Shown one piece after another: positions 44,606 through 51,994 of a stretch of 51,994 bases of DNA; within the stretch, counting starts at the first letter, position 1; every line of letters begins with the position of its first letter. Source of the stretch: Planctomycetota bacterium (GTDB lineage: Bacteria; Planctomycetota; Phycisphaerae; WQYP01); assembly GCA_021852275.1 (NCBI GenBank), contig JAJZNX010000017.1:1-51994 (forward strand). The letters run 5' to 3'. The notes beneath the pieces were generated by a model, which saw only the letters and a list, made by a program, of their open reading frames with translations, made no database searches and was not told where the DNA came from. A program made the position numbers and the translations under genes.

Positions 44606-45880
44606 ATGGCCACAGTCGGCAGTTCAAAACAGGATACGCTGCTGGGAAGAGTTGTGGTGGAACAGGGTTTTTGCACTCGCGACGAGCTGGAAGATTGCTT
44701 GGCGCTGCAAACCGAACTGTCCCAGCAAAGCAATCAGCGCAGCCTGGCGGATCTTTTGGTTTCCAATGGCTATGTCACCCAAACACAGCTTTTGCGCGCG
44801 CGAACTACAGCCGACGAGCAGCGCGTGATGCAGCAGATTCCCGGCTACCAGATTATTTCCAAACTGGGTGCGGGCGCTATGGCGACGGTTTTCAAAGCAC
44901 GTCAGCTTTCGCTGGATCGCATTGTCGCCATCAAGGTTCTGCCCAAGAGGCTCAGCGAAAACAAAGAATTTGTGGACCGGTTTTACATGGAGGGCAAGGC
45001 TGCCGCCCGGCTTAATCATCCCAATATTGTGGGAGCCTTTGATGTCGGAGAGGCCGGCGGGTATCACTATTTTGTCATGGAATATGTCGAAGGCCAGACG
45101 GTATTCGACCATATTGCCGAGGGTAATCCGTACAGTGAAAAGGATGCCATCAGCATTATAATTCAGATTTGTAAGGCTCTGGTTCATGCCCACGAAAATG
45201 GTTTGATTCACCGCGATGTAAAGCCCAAGAATATCATGATTACCCCCGGCGGCGTCGCCAAGTTAGCAGATATGGGCCTGGCCCGTGAAAAGGACGATCA
45301 AGAGGCGGCTCAGGCCGAGGCCGGCAAGGCTTACGGCACGCCATATTACATATCGCCGGAACAAATTCGCGGTGAGCTTAATATCGACTTCCGTGCGGAT
45401 ATCTACTCTCTCGGGGCTACGTTTTATCACATGATAACCGGCCGTGTCCCGTTTGAAGGGGCTTCACCCGCAGTAGTCATGCACAAGCATCTTAAGGAAG
45501 AATTGGTGCCGCCGGACCATATCATTTCCACCATCAGTTCTGGTACCAGCGAAATAATTGAAGTGGCCATGGCCAAAGAACCCAAAAACCGGTACGCCTC
45601 CACGCAGGATATGCTCTCGGATCTGGAGGCCGTAGCCCGGGGCGAACCGCCCGTGCTGGCCCGTAAAGCCTATGATCTGACGTCTCTGGCCAATCTGGAG
45701 AAAAGTGGGCGCGAGGTACGTGAGGGTGGTGTGATCATGGTGGAGGCCTCGCGAGAACAAACTATCGATTTTGGCTCGCGCACCTGGACTGAAAAACTTT
45801 CGGATCCTCTGGTCGTTACCCTTTCCGCATTGTTGTTGATGGCGGTGCTCATCATCATTGTTCTTTTGCTAAGCCGTTAA
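44606..45880 (+). CDS. Membrane-anchored Ser/Thr protein kinase with GspE-N-like head
   Basis: This is a Hanks-type kinase of about 424 residues. The N-terminal 65 residues (TLLGRVVVEQGFCTRDELEDCLALQ ... LADLLVSNGYVTQTQLLRA) look like the N-terminal MshEN/GspE_N module of type II secretion ATPases. The kinase domain (about 75-345) has KLGAGAMATVFKA (P-loop), the Lys in VAIKVL, HRDVKPKNIM, ADMG in place of DFG, and YGTPYYISPEQ. All catalytic residues are present. A Thr/Ser-rich juxtamembrane segment leads to a C-terminal TM helix (LVVTLSALLLMAVLIIIVLLLSR), so the kinase faces the cytoplasm. I start at the ATG at 44606 (GGAAG 9 nt upstream); a GTG at 44597 is the alternative. Targets are unknown. 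Confidence 0.88.
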   Translation: MATVGSSKQDTLLGRVVVEQGFCTRDELEDCLALQTELSQQSNQRSLADLLVSNGYVTQTQLLRARTTADEQRVMQQIPGYQIISKLGAGAMATVFKARQLSLDRIVAIKVLPKRLSENKEFVDRFYMEGKAAARLNHPNIVGAFDVGEAGGYHYFVMEYVEGQTVFDHIAEGNPYSEKDAISIIIQICKALVHAHENGLIHRDVKPKNIMITPGGVAKLADMGLAREKDDQEAAQAEAGKAYGTPYYISPEQIRGELNIDFRADIYSLGATFYHMITGRVPFEGASPAVVMHKHLKEELVPPDHIISTISSGTSEIIEVAMAKEPKNRYASTQDMLSDLEAVARGEPPVLARKAYDLTSLANLEKSGREVREGGVIMVEASREQTIDFGSRTWTEKLSDPLVVTLSALLLMAVLIIIVLLLSR

Positions 45881-46066
45881 TCTGGCATGGTGTGTGCCAC
45901 ACCTGATCCTTTGTTTATCGTGTGGCATATCGGTTATCGGACGCGGCGTTTTTCGCCGACCACGGCTTCTGTTGGAGTTGCGGGCTGTTTTTTTACCAAC
46001 TTGCCGCTTTGCCGCTACCCGCCGTGAGTTCGCCCTGACATCACATCCTGGACCTTGGACTGTCGC

Positions 46067-46095
46067 TTCAAATTCAATCGAAAATTGTTTACAAT
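46067..46095 (+). promoter_or_regulatory. Promoter of the PIN-TRAM gene
   Basis: TTCAAA (46067-46072), a 17-bp spacer and TACAAT (46090-46095) fit sigma-70 with four and five of six matches. +1 would be near 46102, about 77 nt before the ATG at 46179. The rest of the 298-bp gap after the kinase gene (45881-46178) shows nothing else definite. Confidence 0.45.
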
Positions 46096-46178
46096 ACATT
46101 AACCATTTCCCTGTCGGCTTGGTTATTTTTGGACCGGTTGCTGGTTGTCCCGGTCGCAAACGGTTCGAGGATACGTGC

Positions 46179-47267
46179 ATGATTCTGAATCTGATTCGAT
46201 TTATTTTTGCGCTGCTGGTGGCGCTGGTCGGGCTGGCGTATCTGGCCAAAACCGGACATGGCGTGAATTTTCAGGCGAAGCCATATTTCATGCTGATGGC
46301 CGGTATTGTGCTGGCTTTTATGGTCATCACAGTTGATTTGATCTTTCGTCGTAAAAATCTCTCTGCTATTTCCGGTTTGTTTCTGGGCTTGCTGGTGGGA
46401 ATAGTTCTTTCTCTGGTCCTCGGAGCTTTGCTTAATCAGGTAGCTAAAGTTTTCCTTGATGTCCACGAGCTGCGCGAGTACGGAACCCTCATCCGTGGCG
46501 GCAAATTGCTCATTGGGCTTTCGGCCTGCTATCTGAGTATCTCCCTTATTTTACAGACCAAGGACGATTTTCGTTTTATTATTCCCTATGTTGAATTCAG
46601 CCGAGCCACCCGTGGGCCGCGCCCGTATATTTTGGACACCAGCACCATCATCGATGGCCGCGTTGCGGATATTGCAACCACTGGTATTCTTGAAAGCCAG
46701 TTGATCGTGCCCCGCTTTGTGATCAACGAATTGCAAACCGTAGCCGATTCCGCAGATCGTTTGAAACGCGCTCGCGGACGTCGTGGGCTGGATGTGCTGC
46801 AGAAATTACAGGCTATGCCTAAGCTCGAAATGCGCATCTGGGACGGAACCTTGGTGGACAACGCCAAATTTGAAGGCGTGGATCAAAAACTTGTGGCACT
46901 GGCGTCGCAGGAGAATGGTCGCATTATTACCAGCGATTACAATCTTAATAAAGTGGCAATGTTGCATGGTGTCACCGTGGTAAACCTCAACGACCTGGCC
47001 AATGCGGTTCGAGCGGTAGTTCTGCCCGGAGAGCAGATGCACGTTCGCGTGATCAAGCCGGGTGAGGCGCCCGGTCAGGGTGTTGGTTATCTGGAAGATG
47101 GCACCATGGTGGTGATTGAAAATGCCCGCGATAAAATCGGGGGCGATATTGATGTCTTGATTACCAATTCCGTGCATACTTCCGCCGGGCGCATGATTTT
47201 CGCACGCTGCACAACGGAAACCCATGCGGTAAATCACCTCGCCAATCACAGCCGGGATTCCACCTGA
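46179..47267 (+). CDS. PIN-TRAM membrane protein (YacL-like)
   Basis: This is a 362-residue protein. Four N-terminal TM helices (about residues 1-130) precede a PIN nuclease-like domain: ILDTSTIIDGR (first Asp), VPRFVINELQTVAD (Glu) and GRIITSDYNLNKVA (Asp). A C-terminal TRAM-type RNA-binding domain follows (HVRVIKPGEAPGQGVGYLEDGTMVVIENA ... VHTSAGRMIFA). This matches the Bacillus YacL/planctomycete membrane PIN family, presumed RNA nucleases at the membrane, though substrates are not established. GAGGA lies 7 nt before the ATG. galK follows 96 bp downstream on the same strand. Confidence 0.9.
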   Translation: MILNLIRFIFALLVALVGLAYLAKTGHGVNFQAKPYFMLMAGIVLAFMVITVDLIFRRKNLSAISGLFLGLLVGIVLSLVLGALLNQVAKVFLDVHELREYGTLIRGGKLLIGLSACYLSISLILQTKDDFRFIIPYVEFSRATRGPRPYILDTSTIIDGRVADIATTGILESQLIVPRFVINELQTVADSADRLKRARGRRGLDVLQKLQAMPKLEMRIWDGTLVDNAKFEGVDQKLVALASQENGRIITSDYNLNKVAMLHGVTVVNLNDLANAVRAVVLPGEQMHVRVIKPGEAPGQGVGYLEDGTMVVIENARDKIGGDIDVLITNSVHTSAGRMIFARCTTETHAVNHLANHSRDST

Positions 47268-47363
47268 GTCCCGATCTGGCAGTCCGATGAAGATTGCGTT
47301 ACAGCGAATCTAACCATAGCATGACGGCGCGGCTTCCATGGTGGCGGCTGGTTGGAGTTGGCT

Positions 47364-48536
47364 TTGAACAGCGAGAATTTGAATAAAGAGTTTCGGCGAA
47401 TATATCCGGAGTACGCACTTGATTCCGCCATATTGGAGGTGCGAGCACCCGGACGGGTTAACCTGATTGGTGAACACACCGATTATAACGATGGTTTTGT
47501 TTTTCCCATGGCTATTGATCGCGTTACCGCTATGGCGCTGCATCGCCGGAGTGACCATCTCATTCGCTTGTACAGCACCGCACAGCAGCAGATGGCGGAG
47601 TTTTCCATTCTCGGTCCCGTCCAGAAAAATCCGCCGACATGGTCTCTTTACGCCAAGGGCGTATGTGAGGCCCTCCGGCAGAAGGGGCACACCGGATTGG
47701 GCGCCGATATTCTGACCGATACGGACATTCCCCTGGGTGGTGGACTTTCTTCCAGTGCCGCCTTTGAGGTGGCGATGGCGTTAGCCCTGCTTAGCGCCTG
47801 GGGCCAAACCATGCCGCCGGTGGACATGGCCCTGGCCTGCCAATGGGCTGAGCACCATTATGCCGGAACGCCGTGCGGCATAATGGATCAATTTATTTCC
47901 GCAATGGCCATGGCCGGTCACGCCATGTTGCTGGATTGCCGCGATCAATCCTACCGCCAAATTCCACTCGATGATCCTACAGTCTGTATCGTCATCGTCA
48001 ACAGCCATGTCAAGCACGAACTTGTCGCCGGGGAATATAAAAATCGCCGATCACAGTGTCAGGCTGCCGTAGCGGCTTTGGCAGCAACGTATCCCGTCGT
48101 GAGGGCGCTGCGCGATGTTACGATGCCCATGTTGCAGGAAGTGCAAGCTTCTATGACTCCAGTGGTGTTTCAGCGAGCCCGGCATGTGGTGGGTGAAAAT
48201 CAACGTGCTATCGATTTTGCTGCGGCATTGCAGAAGCGAGATTACGCTGCATGTGGCCGTTTGATGTATGCTTCGCACGCCAGCCTGCGCGATGATTATG
48301 CGGTGAGTTGTCCCGAATTAGATACCCTGGTGGATCTGAGCCGTTCCGTCAGCGGCGTGTTCGGCGCTCGCATGACCGGCGGCGGTTTTGGCGGATGTAT
48401 AGTGGTGCTGGCAAAAAAGGAGGCCGTTTCTCAATTGAAGCAAGTGTTGGAGCAGGAATATCCATTGCGTTGCGGAAAAAAGCCGGGCATTTTTGCCACC
48501 GCTGCCGGTCCGGGTGCACATGTGGTTCACAGTTGA
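47364..48536 (+). CDS. galK: Galactokinase (TTG start)
   Basis: GalK phosphorylates galactose at C1 with ATP in the Leloir pathway. It has the galactokinase signature GRVNLIGEHTDYNDGFVFPMAID, GHMP motif 2 in PLGGGLSSSAAFEVA, GTPCGIMDQFISA, and motif 3 in ARMTGGGFGGCIVVL. No in-frame ATG precedes the signature. GGAG at 47354-47357 sits 6 nt before TTG at 47364, giving MNSENLNKEFRRIYPEY and 390 residues, the usual length; TTG at 47352 and 47358 are less likely. Galactose from the GH36 enzyme is a plausible substrate. trpD starts 30 bp downstream. Confidence 0.93.
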   Translation: MNSENLNKEFRRIYPEYALDSAILEVRAPGRVNLIGEHTDYNDGFVFPMAIDRVTAMALHRRSDHLIRLYSTAQQQMAEFSILGPVQKNPPTWSLYAKGVCEALRQKGHTGLGADILTDTDIPLGGGLSSSAAFEVAMALALLSAWGQTMPPVDMALACQWAEHHYAGTPCGIMDQFISAMAMAGHAMLLDCRDQSYRQIPLDDPTVCIVIVNSHVKHELVAGEYKNRRSQCQAAVAALAATYPVVRALRDVTMPMLQEVQASMTPVVFQRARHVVGENQRAIDFAAALQKRDYAACGRLMYASHASLRDDYAVSCPELDTLVDLSRSVSGVFGARMTGGGFGGCIVVLAKKEAVSQLKQVLEQEYPLRCGKKPGIFATAAGPGAHVVHS

Positions 48537-48566
48537 TGGTGCTGACGCGGTGGAAATGGGATTGGC

Positions 48567-49583
48567 ATGAAAGATATTCTGGCAAAGCTGGTGGCCGGCG
48601 CAACACTTTCCGAGTTGGAAACCAGGCTGGCATTTGAGCATCTTATCTCCAGCGAGGCCGAACCCGTTCAGGTCGGGGCGTTTCTTGCTTTGCTGGCCAT
48701 GCGTGAACCCACAGTGGAAGAACTGGCTGGCGCAGCTCTGGTTATGCGTCGTTATGTCGTTCCGATAGAGGCTCCCCCCGATGTCATTGATACCTGCGGA
48801 ACCGGTGGCACCGGCTCGCGAATTTTTAATGTCTCAACCGCTGCCGCTCTGGTCGCCGCGGCTTGCGGTGTGCCCGTAGCTAAGCATGGCAACAGGGCGG
48901 TGACAAGCCGTAGTGGCAGTGCCGATGTATTGCGCGTGCTGGGCGTTCAAGTGGAGGCATCGCCTGAGATCCAGAAAAAATGTCTGGAACAGGTTGGTAT
49001 TTGCTTCGCCTTTGCGCAGCAACATCATCCAGCGATGCGGAATGTGGCCCATGCACGCAAGGTGCTTGGCTTGGCTACCATTTTTAACCTTATGGGACCA
49101 CTGGTTAACCCGGCCGGTGCCAAAAGGCAGCTTGCCGGTGTACCACGACCAGCTCTGACTGAAAAAATTCTTGCTGTGCTGATGCGATTGGGAGCCAAAC
49201 GCGCCATGGTGGTCTGCGGCAAAGACCCGGCGGAGGGGTTTCTCTGTGAACTATCCATCGGCGGCCCAACGCAAATATCCCTTTATGATGGCAAAGAAGT
49301 GCGTCGTTTTGCGCTGGTACCCGAGGATGTGGGATTGAACACTGCCAAGTCCGACACTTTACTGATTGATTCTCCGGAGGCATCGGCCCGCCTGATCCGC
49401 GAGATTCTCGATGGTCAAACCGGCCCCGCCCGTGACATTGTCCTACTCAATGCCGGTGCGGCGCTATGGGTGGCTGGCAAGGCTCAAAGCATCCGGGATG
49501 GTATCAGGATGGCCACTGAGGCCATCACTACGCACCAGGCTAAAAACACTCTGGCGGCTTTGGTTAGCATCAGCCATAGTTAG
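48567..49583 (+). CDS. trpD: Anthranilate phosphoribosyltransferase
   Basis: TrpD joins anthranilate to PRPP in tryptophan synthesis. The 338-residue protein shows the diphosphate-binding loop DTCGTGGTGSRIFNVSTAAALVAAACG, the KHGNRAVTSRSGSADVLRVLGV motif with the conserved KHGN, and HHPAMRNVAHARKVLGLATIFNLMGPLVNPA. The length is normal. It follows galK closely (30 bp), a functionally unrelated partner; no other trp gene is present here. The ribosome binding site is weak. Confidence 0.95.
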   Translation: MKDILAKLVAGATLSELETRLAFEHLISSEAEPVQVGAFLALLAMREPTVEELAGAALVMRRYVVPIEAPPDVIDTCGTGGTGSRIFNVSTAAALVAAACGVPVAKHGNRAVTSRSGSADVLRVLGVQVEASPEIQKKCLEQVGICFAFAQQHHPAMRNVAHARKVLGLATIFNLMGPLVNPAGAKRQLAGVPRPALTEKILAVLMRLGAKRAMVVCGKDPAEGFLCELSIGGPTQISLYDGKEVRRFALVPEDVGLNTAKSDTLLIDSPEASARLIREILDGQTGPARDIVLLNAGAALWVAGKAQSIRDGIRMATEAITTHQAKNTLAALVSISHS

Positions 49584-49777
49584 ACATCTCCGTTGGCATG
49601 GCTGGACTGGCGGCGATCTGCCGTTTTGACAACGATCAGACGTTGGCTGCTGACAAATTCCTGCCAAGGAGGCAGCATAATTCTAATTTAAAACACCACC
49701 AATGTTTTCAGACTACGAATTTGTAACAACTTGCGAAATAAAGGTTTACGTTGTTTGTACTGGGTGGAAAAATGAAG

Positions 49778-49795
49778 TTGGCATCAGTCTTGCTT
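49778..49795 (+). promoter_or_regulatory. Sigma-54 (-24/-12) promoter of groEL
   Basis: TTGGCAT-cagtc-TTGCTT has the invariant GG (49780-49781) and GC (49792-49793) exactly 10 bp apart, plus the TGGCA and TTGC blocks of the RpoN consensus. Start of transcription is expected near 49805, giving a leader of about 160 nt. A sigma-54 promoter implies an enhancer-binding activator; no binding site for one is evident in the 190 bp upstream. Confidence 0.72.
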
Positions 49796-49808
49796 AAGTC
49801 CAGCGAAA

Positions 49809-49890
49809 GGAGAAGCTGTTCTCCGGGTTGTCCCAGCGAGGCCCGAAGCCACAGCTTCTCTGGCAAGGCCCTTAACGGGGCGAAATGCCC
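49809..49890 (+). promoter_or_regulatory. groEL leader with mutually exclusive stem-loops
   Basis: A local hairpin pairs GGAGAA (49809-49814) with TTCTCC (49819-49824). The overlapping arm GAGAAGCTGT (49810-49819) can instead pair perfectly over 10 bp with ACAGCTTCTC (49851-49860). Downstream, GGGC (49878-49881) can pair with either GCCC 49868-49871 or GCCC 49887-49890. The leader could switch between folds, for example with temperature, but this is inference. The ribosome binding site AAGGAG is well downstream of these arms. Confidence 0.45.
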
Positions 49891-49945
49891 ATGACCGGTG
49901 TTGTAAGCCGGAAGTGAAACGTGGTGTTTCAGGCAGATAACATAA

Positions 49946-51694
<1,749 letters not shown>

Positions 51695-51700
51695 TGTTTC

Positions 51701-51717
51701 ACGGCAATAGTTGCCGT
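51701..51717 (+). other. Perfect hairpin between groEL and groES
   Basis: ACGGCAA-tag-TTGCCGT forms a 7-bp stem with a 3-nt loop 6 bp after the groEL stop. No T-run follows, so it is more likely an mRNA stability or processing element that sets the groEL:groES ratio than a terminator. Confidence 0.5.
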
Positions 51718-51761
51718 ACTGAAATTAATTAAAAACCTTCATTTACAGGAGTATATCCCAC

Positions 51762-51927
51762 ATGAAAATCAATCCATTAGAAGATCGTCTGGTGGTCAAA
51801 CCTGGTGAGGCAGAAACCAAAACCGCTTCGGGCATTGTTCTGCCCGAGTCGGCCAAGGAGAAGCCCACTCGCGGTAAAGTGATCAGTGTTGGTCCAGGAA
51901 AAATGCTCGATAACGGTAACCGTGCTT
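51762..51927 (+). pseudogene. groES: groES, broken after about 55 codons
   Basis: AGGAG (51747-51751) and the ATG at 51762 start [24 protein letters not shown], then [23 protein letters not shown] and MLDNGNRA, a clear GroES (10-kDa co-chaperonin) N-terminal half. A normal protein would continue with a proline and then VKVGDxVLFGKYAG. Here the frame continues [22 protein letters not shown], which is unlike any GroES. Homology ends at or just before 51927, where the sequence becomes an inverted groEL segment. The frame stays open to the window edge. The gene is either truly disrupted or the contig is chimeric. Confidence 0.85.
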
Positions 51928-51994
51928 TTACCTTCTTCAATTGTCACGACACCATCTTTACCGACACGATCCAGTGCATCGGCAATCAAATCAC
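51916..51994 (-). pseudogene. Fragment of a second groEL, inverted relative to groES
   Basis: On the minus strand, 51992 to 51916 encode [20 protein letters not shown] followed by GKSTVT. This corresponds to the intermediate-domain segment of GroEL, which in the copy at 49967 reads [20 protein letters not shown] then GKSLET. The two differ at many residues and at the DNA level, so it derives from a different groEL paralogue or organism. The rest lies beyond the right edge. GGTAACCGTGCT (51916-51927) fits both groES (codons for GNRA) and this groEL (codons for STVT read in reverse), marking the join. Confidence 0.85.

Noticed and set aside
46161-46180. GGTTCGAGGA resembling a tRNA T-loop
   Set aside because: No acceptor, D or anticodon stems can be formed around it; GAGGA is the ribosome binding site of the PIN-TRAM gene.

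Overview
The window looks like one stretch of a planctomycete chromosome, or that of a close PVC-superphylum relative; a Phycisphaerae-like lineage is my best guess. The reasons are two PEP-CTERM surface proteins with autotransporter-type beta-strand repeats, a pseudopilin with an H-x9-D motif, a sulfatase, several Gfo/Idh/MocA oxidoreductases (one fused to ThuA), a DUF4159 protein, a membrane-anchored Ser/Thr kinase and a GGM-tailed GroEL. Genes are densely packed and mostly start with ATG after a GGAG-type ribosome binding site. I see no tRNA, rRNA, CRISPR array, insertion sequence or phage gene.

Layout. 0-2.6 kb: the first codons of a leftward gene (MAKED..., perhaps infA), then two tandem PfkB-family sugar kinases whose 3' thirds are almost identical. 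2.6-5.8 kb (leftward): a flippase-like membrane protein, pyrE and accA. 5.8-6.7 kb: a non-coding region with two copies of a hairpin element whose arms covary around an invariant 28-nt loop. 6.7-8.6 kb: a coiled-coil porin, a lipoprotein cytochrome c and a strong terminator. 8.6-11.4 kb (leftward): an APC permease with a C-terminal USP-like domain, and a HAD phosphatase.

11.8-31.9 kb is mainly a carbohydrate and cell-surface region: sulfatase, GH130 phosphorylase, GH36 alpha-galactosidase, a XylR-type AraC regulator, a GH51-like lipoprotein with a carbohydrate-binding module inserted in its catalytic domain, two PEP-CTERM beta-repeat proteins (one with a trypsin-like domain at its N-terminus), a pseudopilin and two Gfo/Idh/MocA oxidoreductases, interrupted by prfC. 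galK lies farther right. These genes could together desulfate and depolymerise a heteropolysaccharide containing galactose, mannose and arabinose, but the substrate is inferred from families only.

31.9-44.3 kb: a DUF4139 protein, an M20 dipeptidase, the ThuA-Gfo fusion, a phosphate:H+ symporter preceded by three 11-bp repeats resembling a Pho box, a zinc-ribbon/alpha-toroid/DUF4159 membrane protein and polA. 44.6-52 kb (rightward): a GspE-N/Ser-Thr kinase fusion, a PIN-TRAM protein, galK with a TTG start, trpD, then groEL and groES. groEL has a textbook sigma-54 promoter and a leader that can fold in two exclusive ways. The last 80 bases are anomalous: groES breaks at a 12-base microhomology and continues into an inverted fragment of another groEL gene, which is either a rearrangement or a chimeric contig end.
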